A stretch of 19,798 bases of DNA from CAYMSF01 sp964542255 (lineage in GTDB: Bacteria; Verrucomicrobiota; Lentisphaeria; Victivallales; Victivallaceae): NCBI GenBank assembly GCA_964542255.1, contig CAZITV010000027.1:1-19798 (forward strand), in the 5' to 3' direction. The position numbers and the translations under genes were made by a program. The notes below the pieces were generated by a model, which made no database searches, was not told where the DNA came from, and saw only the letters and a list, made by a program, of their open reading frames with translations. How positions within the stretch are numbered: the stretch's first letter is position 1; each line of letters starts with the position of its first letter. Positions 1-7,265 of this stretch are shown here, in pieces.

Positions 1-109
1 CGGCTTATAAATCCTTGTGCCGATCCATCAAAAATCACCTGACGGGCTTTTGGCGGGTTCATCAGTTGACCTCGCAATTAAAAAAACGGTATTTTTTATT
101 TTGCCGCGC

Positions 110-139
110 TTGACAATAAAATTGCGGGTGAGATATTAG
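110..139 (+). promoter_or_regulatory. Candidate sigma-70 promoter for the lipoprotein gene
   Basis: A perfect TTGACA (110-115) is followed after 18 bases by TATTAG (134-139, four of six consensus bases). This would give a leader of about 90 bases before the ATG at 235. The leader contains GGATGA and TCATCC as complementary arms (about 174-179 and 203-208), so a weak hairpin is possible. This is a motif-based call only. Confidence 0.45.
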
Positions 140-234
140 TTCTACAAAGTTATTTTGAAAGGCTGACCGGTTAAGGATGAGCCAGTCAATACCCCTGTGT
201 CATCATCCGGAAACTTAAACCCTGGGAGGGGATC

Positions 235-627
235 ATGAAAAGAATTATGTTCTTTGCCGCCGCCGCACTCGCACTCGTTTTGGTACAAGGCTGTGCCTCA
301 ACACAAGTCGCGGATGAATTGAACGGGCAAAAAATTTCAACCCAAAGCGGCGCAAAAGATGTTGCCCATGTGTTTGGGTCAAATTGGGGACTTTATTGCT
401 TGTCGATTCCGATTGTTTCCGGCAGCACCGCTCCAAGCGGCGCGACAATATGGGGACAAGACACCGTCAATGTTAAGTCTGTCACAGAAATGGTTACCGC
501 TAAGAGCAAAGAGCTCGGCGCCACCAGTACAGTTGACTTGAAATCTAACACTTCCGGTATCTGGATTTTCCCGTTATTTGTTGTGTTTTACCGAGAAGTG
601 CAGGTCTCCGGCAACGCAGTTAAATAG
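235..627 (+). CDS. Small secreted lipoprotein of unknown function
   Basis: This is a 130-residue protein with a classical lipoprotein signal: a short basic start (MKR), an alanine/leucine-rich hydrophobic core, and a lipobox ending LVQGC, so Cys20 would be the lipidated residue after signal peptidase II cleavage. No acidic residue follows the cysteine at once, so outer-membrane sorting is plausible. The mature part is about 110 residues of mixed character with a hydrophobic stretch near residues 105-117 (IWIFPLFVVFY) and a C-terminus ending in EVQVSGNAVK. I recall similar small bacterial lipoproteins with such endings but cannot name a function. The start is fixed by a strong GGGAGGGG ribosome site about 4 bases upstream. 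The gene appears monocistronic: a promoter lies at 110-139 and a hairpin with a T-run at 674-709. Confidence 0.85.
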   Translation: MKRIMFFAAAALALVLVQGCASTQVADELNGQKISTQSGAKDVAHVFGSNWGLYCLSIPIVSGSTAPSGATIWGQDTVNVKSVTEMVTAKSKELGATSTVDLKSNTSGIWIFPLFVVFYREVQVSGNAVK

Positions 628-673
628 TGTTGCGTGGTTAATGTAGTACTTTACAGAGTACTAGTTTGTTGTC

Positions 674-709
674 GGGCTTCATGCAGTATATATTGTTTGA
701 AGCCCTTTT
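674..709 (+). terminator. Rho-independent terminator after the lipoprotein gene
   Basis: GGGCTTC (674-680) pairs perfectly with GAAGCCC (699-705) around an 18-base loop, and a run of four T follows, with more T after one A. It ends only seven bases before the AAGGA ribosome site of the rubrerythrin gene. It could therefore also act as a leader hairpin for that gene. Confidence 0.6.
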
Positions 710-728
710 AATTTTAAGGATTATAATC

Positions 729-1322
729 GTGAAAAATTTGAAAAACTCAAAAACCGCCGAGAATCTTCTAAAAGCTTTTGCCGGAGAATCTCAGGCCCGA
801 AACCGCTATACCTTTTATGCCTCCGTTGCTGATAAAGAAGGTCTTAAGCAAATAAAAAATATTTTTACTGAAACCGCTGACAATGAAAAAGAACATGCCA
901 AACGGTTTTATAAATTACTGCTCGAAGGCCTTGCCGGTGAATTGCCGGCGGTAATTGAAATCACTGCCGTTTTTCCCGTGGCACAGGCAGCTACTGTTGA
1001 CAATTTGCTGGCCGCCGCATCAGGCGAAAATGAAGAGTGGAGAGACCTCTATCCCGGTTTTGCCGCAGTTGCTGCCAACGAGGGCTATCCGGAGGCCGCC
1101 GCCGCGTTCAAAATGATTGCCACAGTGGAAAAACGTCACGAAGCACGCTACCGCAAGCTGGCAAAAAATATTCAGGAATCTACCGTATTTAAAAAATCAG
1201 CCGCGGCTGCCTGGAAATGTACCAATTGCGGTTATATCCATGAAGGCAAAGGAGCGCCGGAAAAATGCCCAGCCTGCCTTCATCCCAAGGATTATTTCGA
1301 AATTTTTGTTGAAAATTATTGA
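729..1322 (+). CDS. rbr: Rubrerythrin
   Basis: Rubrerythrin is a cytoplasmic non-haem iron peroxidase that reduces hydrogen peroxide in anaerobes. The protein has 197 residues, the usual family size. The N-terminal four-helix diiron domain carries Glu20 and the ExxH pairs E53-H56 (in NEKEH) and E134-H137 (in VEKRH), with further glutamates at 100-102 and 118. The C-terminal rubredoxin-like domain (about 161-197) holds the Fe(SCys)4 ligands Cys164, Cys167, Cys180 and Cys183. I chose the GTG at 729 because an AAGGA site lies eight bases upstream (716-720) and homology begins there. A longer frame from 666 would only add hydrophobic residues encoded by the hairpin. The gene points to oxidative-stress defence in an oxygen-sensitive host. 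No clear terminator was seen directly downstream. Confidence 0.95.
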   Translation: MKNLKNSKTAENLLKAFAGESQARNRYTFYASVADKEGLKQIKNIFTETADNEKEHAKRFYKLLLEGLAGELPAVIEITAVFPVAQAATVDNLLAAASGENEEWRDLYPGFAAVAANEGYPEAAAAFKMIATVEKRHEARYRKLAKNIQESTVFKKSAAAAWKCTNCGYIHEGKGAPEKCPACLHPKDYFEIFVENY

Positions 1323-1763
1323 GATTTGTACAGCTTGCCGGTATTATTTTACTGTGGCTGCTATGATTTCTACGCTATTTTTTGAGGTGCGGTTATTATT
1401 CAATAAATTACCTGCCTTTGTAAAAAGCCGTATCGGCGTTATATTATTGGCAGGCAGATTTCAAAAATATTTTAAGATTTTGGGTTTGTCTTAGGAAATT
1501 GGAACAAAAAACAGAGGTTATTTGTGACAGTTTCTTCCAATAGGTTTACTTGCGGATTTGTCCCTGACCAAAATTATTTCCTCAACCTTACCCACGTTTG
1601 TTTGATTAAGGATTTCAGGTCAGCCGCAGAGGTTTGGCATTGATCATTTTTGCTTTTTGTGTTGCGAAGTAGGGATAATCAGAAAAAGGCGGGCGAAAAC
1701 AGTTTATAACAACGCGCCAGTTCAGAGCAATTATGCCCAGAACATGCTGCAACAAGGAAAAAA
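1323..1763 (+). other. 441-bp gene-free region, probable long leader of the helicase gene
   Basis: No convincing gene was seen. The region holds a nested inverted repeat (CCTGCC 1411-1416 with GGCAGG 1449-1454, enclosing GCCG-TAT-CGGC 1427-1437). It also holds a second imperfect inverted repeat (ATTGGAA 1498-1504 with TTCCAAT 1535-1541) enclosing the word AGGTTATTT, which recurs near 17,642. Cold-shock DEAD-box helicase genes often have long structured leaders, so part of this may be untranslated mRNA, but that is inference. A frame at 1117-1494 overlaps rubrerythrin and shows no protein-like features. Confidence 0.4.
1650..1679 (+). promoter_or_regulatory. Weak candidate promoter for the DEAD-box helicase gene
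   Basis: TTGCTT (1650-1655) and GATAAT (1674-1679, five of six consensus bases) are separated by 18 bases and lie about 85 bases upstream of the helicase ATG. The -35 match is poor, so this is tentative. A start further upstream would imply a longer leader. Confidence 0.25.
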
Positions 1764-3440
1764 ATGAGTGATTTAACTAAGTTCAGAGAGTTGGGAATTT
1801 CAGAACCAACACTAAAAGCATTGGCAAAAAAAGGTTTTGAAGAACCATCGCCAATTCAAGCACTAACTATCCCGGTACTAATGAAAGGCGACCAAGATGT
1901 CGTCGCTCAAGCACAAACCGGCACCGGCAAAACTGCCGCATTCGGCATCCCCATCATCGAAAAATTGGAAAAAAAATCCAAGCACGTCCAGGCAATAATT
2001 CTTGCCCCAACACGCGAACTCGCTGTACAAATCGCCGAGGAAATGAATTCGCTGAAAGGCAATAAAGCGCTGGAAATAATGCCCATCTATGGCGGTCAGT
2101 CCATCGAACTGCAAATCCGCCATTTGCGTCAGGGCGTTGATATCGTCGCCGGCACTCCCGGGCGCGTTTTGGACTTACTCAAACGCGGTGAACTCTCCCT
2201 TGAGCATGTCCGTTTTGCCGTTCTGGATGAAGCTGATGAGATGCTTAACATGGGCTTTATCGAGGATATTGAAACTATTTTGTCCAAGACCGCAGTTGAA
2301 AAACGCATGCTGCTCTTTTCCGCCACGATGCCGCAGCAGGTTGTCGGTATCGCCAAAAAATTCATGCGCAATTATATCGTGTTGACCGCTGCCAAACAGC
2401 AGATTACCGCGAACTTGACAGAACAAATCTACTTCGAAGTCCGCCGCGAGGACAAGTTTGAAGCCATTACCAGAATTATTGACGCCGAAGATGAGTTCTA
2501 CGCACTCTTATTCTGCCGCACCAAAAACGACGTGGACGAACTCACAGAAAAATTGTCCCGGCGCGGTTATGGCGTTGAAGCACTGCACGGCGATATTTCA
2601 CAAGCACAGCGAACCAAGGTCATTGAACGTTTTAAACGCAAAGCATTTAATATTTTGATTGCCACCGACGTGGCGGCACGCGGCATTGATATTGTTAATC
2701 TGACCCACGTGATTAATTTTTCAATCCCACAGGAACCGGAATCATATATTCACCGTATTGGACGTACTGGACGCGCGGGAAAAACTGGTACCGCCATCAC
2801 TTTTGTTACTCCGGCAGAATACCGTAAATTGACTTACATCGAGAAACTCACACAAACCACCATCTCTAAACGCAAACTCCCTTCTTTAAATGATATTGTC
2901 AACCGCAAAAAAGCGCGTATGCAGCAAAAACTGCAAGATGTTATGGAACAAGAAGGACATCTCGGCTATATTGAATTTGCCCGGCAGCTGCTCGATGACA
3001 AAGACCCGGAAAATACTATCGCAGCACTCCTGAAAATGATATATAAAGATGACCTGCTCAAAGATAACTCCAGAGATAGTGCCAGAGACAATGGCCGGGA
3101 TCAGGATGGACAGCAGCAGGTTGATGTACAAGGTAAAACTAGACTATTTATTGCCCTCGGCAAAAAAGATGGAAACAACCCGCGAAGTATTGCCGACTTA
3201 CTCTGGGATACCGCCAAAATTAAAAATCATAAAGTCGGAAATATTCAATGTTTCGACACATTTACTTTTGTCACTGTCCCATTCCGTGAAGCTGAAATTA
3301 TCTTAGAAACTTTCCAGCGCAAAGCCAAAGGCAGACAATCACTAGTCGCCATCGCTAAACCAGAAAATAATGATGCTTCCGACGCACAACAAGATTCACA
3401 AAAACCGCAAAATTCATACAAAAAACGCAAAAAATACTGA
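1764..3440 (+). CDS. deaD: DEAD-box ATP-dependent RNA helicase (DeaD/CsdA/DbpA type)
   Basis: This ATP-dependent RNA helicase unwinds structured RNA, with likely roles in ribosome assembly and growth in the cold. The 558-residue protein shows every helicase motif: the Q motif near 7-32, AQTGTGKT (50-57), PTREL (82-86), GTPGR (130-134), DEAD (155-158), SAT (186-188), TDVAARGID (301-309) and HRIGRTGR (330-337). A helical linker and a charged Asp/Arg/Gln stretch (about 433-455) lead to a DbpA/CsdA-like RNA-binding domain at about 459-532 (starting TRLFIALGKKDG), which in DbpA recognises 23S rRNA. The tail is Gln/Asn/Lys rich and ends KKRKKY. An AAGGA site (1754-1758) lies five bases before the ATG. 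The choice between deaD and dbpA as the true orthologue is not certain. Confidence 0.95.
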   Translation: MSDLTKFRELGISEPTLKALAKKGFEEPSPIQALTIPVLMKGDQDVVAQAQTGTGKTAAFGIPIIEKLEKKSKHVQAIILAPTRELAVQIAEEMNSLKGNKALEIMPIYGGQSIELQIRHLRQGVDIVAGTPGRVLDLLKRGELSLEHVRFAVLDEADEMLNMGFIEDIETILSKTAVEKRMLLFSATMPQQVVGIAKKFMRNYIVLTAAKQQITANLTEQIYFEVRREDKFEAITRIIDAEDEFYALLFCRTKNDVDELTEKLSRRGYGVEALHGDISQAQRTKVIERFKRKAFNILIATDVAARGIDIVNLTHVINFSIPQEPESYIHRIGRTGRAGKTGTAITFVTPAEYRKLTYIEKLTQTTISKRKLPSLNDIVNRKKARMQQKLQDVMEQEGHLGYIEFARQLLDDKDPENTIAALLKMIYKDDLLKDNSRDSARDNGRDQDGQQQVDVQGKTRLFIALGKKDGNNPRSIADLLWDTAKIKNHKVGNIQCFDTFTFVTVPFREAEIILETFQRKAKGRQSLVAIAKPENNDASDAQQDSQKPQNSYKKRKKY

Positions 3441-3477
3441 AGTGCAGAGTATAATCTTACGTAACTGTTAAAAATAA

Positions 3478-3497
3478 CCCCGCCAAAATTGGCGGGG
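3478..3497 (+). terminator. Strong hairpin between the helicase and sixA genes
   Basis: CCCCGCC (3478-3484) pairs perfectly with GGCGGGG (3491-3497) around AAAATT. On the + strand the hairpin is followed by GGATTCC, not a T-run, so it is not a textbook intrinsic terminator for the helicase gene. Read on the - strand it is followed by TTATTTTTAA. It may end transcription inefficiently or stabilise the mRNA 3' end. Confidence 0.45.
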
Positions 3498-3518
3498 GGA
3501 TTCCAACAGAGATAGTAA

Positions 3519-3998
3519 ATGAAAAGACTGGTAATTATTCGTCATGCTCATGCCAAACACTCTGGTCATAGCGATTTTGAACGCGAACTAAACAACGCCG
3601 GAGCGGCAGAAGCGATTGCCGCAGGCAAAGCGTTATTCTATGCCGGCGTGGTTCCAGATTTGATTTTTTCCAGTCCGTCGCGGCGGACATCCGCCACAGT
3701 TGACGCTATTGCCGCGGTTTTGGATATTCACCCTTCTGCGATAGTCTTTGAACTCGACCTATATGGCGGCGATGAAATGGATGTACTGAGGTTAGTCGGC
3801 AATGCGCCTGACCGCGTCAAAACCATCTTTGTCGTTGGCCATAATCCCACGATGCTTGATGTCATCAATGCGCTTGCCGATATTGAAATTGATCATCTGC
3901 CTCCTGCCGGCACCGTACTCCTGGAATTTTCCATTGATTCCTGGCAGAATCTTGCCGCAAACCACGCGGTCTCAGTCAAAGTTTTATTCCCCAAATAA
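3519..3998 (+). CDS. sixA: SixA-like phosphohistidine phosphatase (histidine phosphatase superfamily)
   Basis: This is a 159-residue single-domain member of the RHG histidine phosphatase superfamily, the size of E. coli SixA, which dephosphorylates histidine phosphotransfer proteins. The RH motif is at residues 8-9, with His9 the expected phospho-accepting nucleophile. SSPSRR (51-56) supplies phosphate-binding arginines and VGHNP (107-111) holds the second catalytic His108. The true substrate here is unknown, since SixA-like proteins also act on small phosphoesters. The ribosome site is weak (AGAGAT region before the ATG). The last codons lie in an 18-bp sequence repeated at 5137-5154. The present final residues Pro-Lys-stop come from the junction with the RAYT segment, whereas the other repeat copy would give Pro-Val-stop in the same frame. 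The C-terminus was therefore probably altered by insertion. Confidence 0.88.
   Translation: MKRLVIIRHAHAKHSGHSDFERELNNAGAAEAIAAGKALFYAGVVPDLIFSSPSRRTSATVDAIAAVLDIHPSAIVFELDLYGGDEMDVLRLVGNAPDRVKTIFVVGHNPTMLDVINALADIEIDHLPPAGTVLLEFSIDSWQNLAANHAVSVKVLFPK
3975..3992 (+). repeat. 18-bp direct repeat, left copy (3' end of sixA)
   Basis: The sequence GTCAAAGTTTTATTCCCC is identical to 5137-5154. This copy encodes the sixA residues Val-Lys-Val-Leu-Phe-Pro and is followed by AAA TAA. The two copies bracket the RAYT-like gene and are in the same orientation. Confidence 0.95.
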
Positions 3999-4036
3999 CT
4001 TTTTCCTAGAATTATGATGCCGTTTTTTATCACGGA

Positions 4037-5029
4037 TTAGCGTAAAGTTATTGCTTTTGCCAACTTGTTTAACTCCAAACACTGCTCGCGAGTAACTTGA
4101 ACCCGCTGCCGACAGTATGGGAATGGGGCAATCATCAGTAAACGCCCGGAAGCGCAATCATCAAAATAACGTCCGCTCGGTTTATACATTGGCGGGAAGC
4201 CGTTGGCAAGCAATAGAATCAACGGTTTACCCGTTTCTAAAACTGCCTTGGCGATGGTCTTCTCCCCGGGACTTATGCATGGAGAAACCGGAACAACTCC
4301 ATGCTCAGATTCAATAATGGTGTTTTGCCGCATGAAATTTAGCTCATCGGAAGAAACATGCCGCGAAACTTGCACTTGCTTTTTCATGGGGTAATCCAAT
4401 AAAAACCGATTGCCAACAGCGGCACATTTAACCCCAGGAATTACCTCTAAACCGGATAAAGTGGTAAAATAATCGGGATTTGCTTTTTTTAGCGCAAGCC
4501 GTCGCGGATTATCTGCAATATATGCAACCATGGATTTTAGTTGCCCACGGCGTTGCAGAATGGTGTCAGTGAAGCCGGTTTGCCATAATCTGGCAGAAGG
4601 GGCTTCTGCCTGAGCTGAACCCGAATGCGAATGCAGCTCAACACCTTCTTCCTGTAACAGTCGCAATTCTCTGCAATCCATCGTGCTTGCTATTTTAAAA
4701 GCCTTTATAATATGTCCTAATGGTCTTGGCTGGTTCTCTTTAACTCGCAACAGACCATGAAAGTGATCAGGCATAACTACGCACTCACAAGCCTCGATGC
4801 CTGAGTAAATGGAGGATGTGCGACGCCAAGCGGCAAGCACGGCTTCTCCCATACCTGAAAGTTTTATAAACGCATTGCCGTTATCGCTTGAATGCAAAGC
4901 TCCAAGGCAATTGCGCCGCGGTTCCGTCACAATCGTGATCAGGTAAAAGCACGGAGCGCAATAATCATGATTCCAGCAACGCTGCGACATCCCGGAATTG
5001 CTCACATTCAACCTCGTATCCTTTTTCAA
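4037..5029 (-). CDS. REP-associated tyrosine transposase (RAYT)-like protein with extra C-terminal domain
   Basis: The N-terminal part (about 20-185) is a Y1 transposase (IS200-like/RAYT) domain. It has the HUH-type motif MPDHFHG at 86-92 (His89, His91) and a probable catalytic Tyr170 in VAYIADNPRR, the usual YxxxNP motif. The reaction would be cleavage and joining of single-stranded DNA at hairpins. The C-terminal part (about 205-330) is an unusual addition. It contains VSPCISPGEK (248-257), PLILLLANGF (269-278) and ASGRLLMIAPFP (293-304), a beta-alpha pattern that resembles Rossmann-like DprA/SLOG nucleotide-binding domains. That resemblance is inferred from pattern only. The frame begins with TTG at 5029. 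A GTG at 5005 or an ATG at 4990 are alternatives, and GAGG six bases before the GTG favours 5005. The gene may have been domesticated. Confidence 0.82.
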   Translation of the reverse strand: MKKDTRLNVSNSGMSQRCWNHDYCAPCFYLITIVTEPRRNCLGALHSSDNGNAFIKLSGMGEAVLAAWRRTSSIYSGIEACECVVMPDHFHGLLRVKENQPRPLGHIIKAFKIASTMDCRELRLLQEEGVELHSHSGSAQAEAPSARLWQTGFTDTILQRRGQLKSMVAYIADNPRRLALKKANPDYFTTLSGLEVIPGVKCAAVGNRFLLDYPMKKQVQVSRHVSSDELNFMRQNTIIESEHGVVPVSPCISPGEKTIAKAVLETGKPLILLLANGFPPMYKPSGRYFDDCASGRLLMIAPFPYCRQRVQVTREQCLELNKLAKAITLR

Positions 5030-5083
5030 TTCTCAACCATGCATGAATTATAAAATAAATCAAATCATGTTTGGGTCTTGTTT

Positions 5084-5106
5084 ACGGAGCAGCCCTCTGC
5101 TCCCGT
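5084..5106. repeat. GC-rich hairpin, possible REP-like site or terminator
   Basis: GGAGCAG (5086-5092) and CTGCTCC (5097-5103) form a perfect seven-base stem with a CCCT loop. The stem is extended by AC/GT pairing with one bulged C. It lies between the RAYT-like gene start and the mutase small-subunit stop, inside the repeat-bounded segment. RAYT proteins act on short imperfect palindromes, so it is a candidate substrate. No second copy was noticed in this window. It lacks a T-run on either strand. Confidence 0.4.
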
Positions 5107-5136
5107 GCTGAATTAAAAACACCTTTCTTATTAAAG

Positions 5137-5154
5137 GTCAAAGTTTTATTCCCC
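5137..5154 (+). repeat. 18-bp direct repeat, right copy (3' end of mutase small subunit)
   Basis: This is identical to 3975-3992. On the - strand it covers the stop codon (5146-5148) and last codons of the mutase B12-binding subunit. On the + strand, read in the sixA frame, it gives Val-Lys-Val-Leu-Phe-Pro followed by GTT TAG, an immediate stop. Confidence 0.95.
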
Positions 5155-5553
5155 GTTTAGCTGCTTATAGCTGCTTTTGATATATTCTATCGTTTCAGTG
5201 GTAGGTGTCCCCGGGGTAAATACCGCGGCGATGCCGGCAGCTTTGAGACCGGGAATATCCTCTGCCGGAATGACTCCGCCGCCGAATACGGTGATTTTTT
5301 CCAAGCCGCGTTCTTTGAGCAAAGCTGTAACTCTGGGAAAAAGCGTATTGTGGGCACCGGAAAGCAGGCTCAAACCAATAAAATGAACCTGTTTTTGCGC
5401 GGCAATTTCGACAATTTGTTCCGGCGTGTGACGGATTCCAGTATAGGTTACATCAAATCCGGCGTTAATGAGGGCATGGGCAATAACTTTAGCACCGCGG
5501 TCGTGACCGTCAAGACCTGGTTTAGCAATCAATATACGAATTTGTTCGCTCAT
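5146..5553 (-). CDS. Methylmalonyl-CoA mutase, small B12-binding subunit
   Basis: This 135-residue protein is a stand-alone cobalamin-binding domain of the methylmalonyl-CoA mutase C-terminal family. The base-off/His-on B12 signature DGHDRG is at 15-20, with His17 the expected lower cobalt ligand. It is followed by the SLLSG segment (62-66) and the glycine-rich GGG loop (91-93) that line the nucleotide tail. It pairs with the catalytic subunit encoded just upstream. The spacing is two bases and the AAAGGA ribosome site lies inside the end of that gene, so they are translationally linked. Separate catalytic and B12 subunits are known from archaea and several bacteria. The 3' end lies in the 18-bp repeat that bounds the RAYT segment, but the reading frame appears intact. 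Confidence 0.95.
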   Translation of the reverse strand: MSEQIRILIAKPGLDGHDRGAKVIAHALINAGFDVTYTGIRHTPEQIVEIAAQKQVHFIGLSLLSGAHNTLFPRVTALLKERGLEKITVFGGGVIPAEDIPGLKAAGIAAVFTPGTPTTETIEYIKSSYKQLNGE

Positions 5554-5555
5554 AG

Positions 5556-7217
5556 TTAGTTTCCTTTCACCGCAATAGTTTGCGGTGCTTGATATTCTCC
5601 AAAAACGTTACTCATCACTGTGCAAATTTCGCCAATAGTGGCATAAGTCTTAACTGCGTCAAGGATGAATGGCATGACATTGACCTGTTCGTCTGTACAT
5701 GCCTGCTTTAGTGCAGCCAGCGCTGCAGCGGTTTTGGCATTATCGCGTTCGCCGCGCAGTTTGGCAAGTTGTTGTTTTTCCATTTCACCCACTGATGCGT
5801 TAATATGCGTTAACCCGGTGACAGACGGCTCGTCAATGTGAAATTCATTGACACCGACAATGATTTGTGCTTTGCTTTCAATCTGCATCTGATAATCAAA
5901 GGCGCTATCCTCAATTTCGCGTTGTACGTAGCCATGTTCGATGGCGGCAACCATGCCGCCAAGCGCGTCAATTTTCGCGATATAAGCGGTTGCTTCTGCT
6001 TCCAGTTTATCGGTTAAAGCTTCTATGCAGTACGAACCTGCTAACGGGTCAATGGTATCGGCGATGCCGCTTTCGCAGGCGATAATCTGCTGCGTTTTCA
6101 GCGCCACCCTTACCGCGCTTTCAGATGGCAGTGCCAGCGCCTCGTCTTTGGAATTGGTATGCAGTGACTGAGTTCCGCCTAATACTGCCGCCGCCGCCTG
6201 CAGTGCAACGCGCACAATATTGTTTTCCGGCTGCTGTGCGGTCAAGGTGGAACCGGCGGTCTGAGTATGAAAGCGCAGCATCATGGATTTTTGGTCTTGC
6301 GCGGCGAACCGTTCTTTCATAATTTTCGCCCACAACCGCCGCGCGGCGCGGAATTTGGCAATTTCTTCTAAAAAATTGTTGTTGGCGTTGAAGAAAAACG
6401 ACAATCTACCGGCAAACTCATCCACATGCATTCCCGCTTGAAGTGCCGCATTGACATAGGCAATGCCGTCGGCAAGGGTGAACGCTATTTCCTGTGCCGC
6501 GGAGGAGCCGGCTTCACGAATATGATACCCGGAAATCGAAATGGTGTTCCATTCCGGAATATTTTTTGAGCAGAATTCAAAAATATTGGTAATCAGCCGC
6601 ATCGAGGGCTTGGGCGGGAAACGGTAGGTGCCGCGCGCGATATATTCCTTGAGAATGTCGTTTTGAATAGTGCCGCTCAATTTATTCATCGACACGCCCT
6701 GTTTTTCACCAACGGCGACATACATTGCCAGCAGGATAGAGGCAGTGGCGTTAATGGTCATTGAGGTTGAAACTTTGTCCAGCGCGATGCCGTCAAAAAG
6801 TATTTCCATATCTGCCAGAGAATTAATGGCGACGCCAACCTTGCCCACTTCACCTTCCGAAATCGGATCGTCAGAGTCGTAACCAATCTGCGTTGGCAGG
6901 TCAAATGCCACAGAAAGCCCGGTTTGACCTTGTTCTAATAACATCTTATAGCGTTTATTGGACTCTTCCGCCGTCGCAAAGCCGGCATACATCCGCATCG
7001 TCCAAAACCGGCCGCGGTACATCGTCGGCTGTACCCCGCGCGTAAATGGATACTCGCCCGGGAAATTTAAGTCACGCTCATAATCAAAATTTTCCAGATC
7101 TAGCGGACTGTAAACCCGGTTTAACTTCAAATGTGCCCGTTCGGGATGTTTCGCCGTCACTTTTCCCGCTAGATTTTCGTATCCAGCTTCGTCCTGTCTT
7201 AACATTTCATCGATCAT
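5556..7217 (-). CDS. Methylmalonyl-CoA mutase, large catalytic subunit
   Basis: This is the TIM-barrel catalytic subunit (553 residues) that interconverts succinyl-CoA and (R)-methylmalonyl-CoA by an adenosylcobalamin radical mechanism. The family signatures are clear: RMYAGFATAEESN (75-87), GTIQNDILKEY (182-192) and RFHTQTAGSTL in the middle. Tyr77, Arg195 and His232 align, each at a constant offset of 12, with the Propionibacterium residues Tyr89, Arg207 and His244 that set substrate and acid/base function. This supports methylmalonyl-CoA mutase over isobutyryl-CoA mutase. The B12 domain is missing from this chain and is supplied by the next gene. AAGGAG lies five bases before the ATG. The gene sits 48 bases after the CoA-transferase gene in the same direction. 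No epimerase or decarboxylase gene is in the window. Confidence 0.96.
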   Translation of the reverse strand: MIDEMLRQDEAGYENLAGKVTAKHPERAHLKLNRVYSPLDLENFDYERDLNFPGEYPFTRGVQPTMYRGRFWTMRMYAGFATAEESNKRYKMLLEQGQTGLSVAFDLPTQIGYDSDDPISEGEVGKVGVAINSLADMEILFDGIALDKVSTSMTINATASILLAMYVAVGEKQGVSMNKLSGTIQNDILKEYIARGTYRFPPKPSMRLITNIFEFCSKNIPEWNTISISGYHIREAGSSAAQEIAFTLADGIAYVNAALQAGMHVDEFAGRLSFFFNANNNFLEEIAKFRAARRLWAKIMKERFAAQDQKSMMLRFHTQTAGSTLTAQQPENNIVRVALQAAAAVLGGTQSLHTNSKDEALALPSESAVRVALKTQQIIACESGIADTIDPLAGSYCIEALTDKLEAEATAYIAKIDALGGMVAAIEHGYVQREIEDSAFDYQMQIESKAQIIVGVNEFHIDEPSVTGLTHINASVGEMEKQQLAKLRGERDNAKTAAALAALKQACTDEQVNVMPFILDAVKTYATIGEICTVMSNVFGEYQAPQTIAVKGN

Positions 7218-7265
7218 ATTAGCTCCTTGTTGTCAAAAAAATAAGGATTTATTAATGGCGATATC

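Larger units (their letters stand above)
3993..5154 (-). mobile_element. Putative RAYT-bearing insertion with 18-bp flanking duplication
   Basis: The segment from just after the left repeat to the end of the right repeat is 1,162 bp. It contains one gene, the RAYT-like transposase, on the - strand, and a GC-rich hairpin at 5084-5106. The right repeat copy, read in the sixA frame, runs directly into TAG, so removing one 1,162-bp unit would restore a sixA gene whose 3' end overlaps the convergent mutase small-subunit gene by 15 bp. I see no terminal inverted repeats at the two ends. A duplicated target is not the normal outcome for HUH/Y1 transposases, so the insertion mechanism is unclear: recombination or repair-linked duplication is possible. 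Confidence 0.6.

Noticed and set aside
3..113. Open frame from the left edge ending at TGA 111-113
   Set aside because: It could be the end of an upstream gene, but 36 residues without any motif cannot support a call, and the stop overlaps the candidate promoter.
1117..1494. 125-residue + strand frame overlapping the end of rubrerythrin
   Set aside because: It overlaps the rubredoxin domain in another frame and has no ribosome site or recognisable composition.
3993..5154. Classical insertion sequence with terminal inverted repeats
   Set aside because: No inverted repeats are visible at the ends of the segment, so it was described as a RAYT-bearing insertion with a direct duplication instead.
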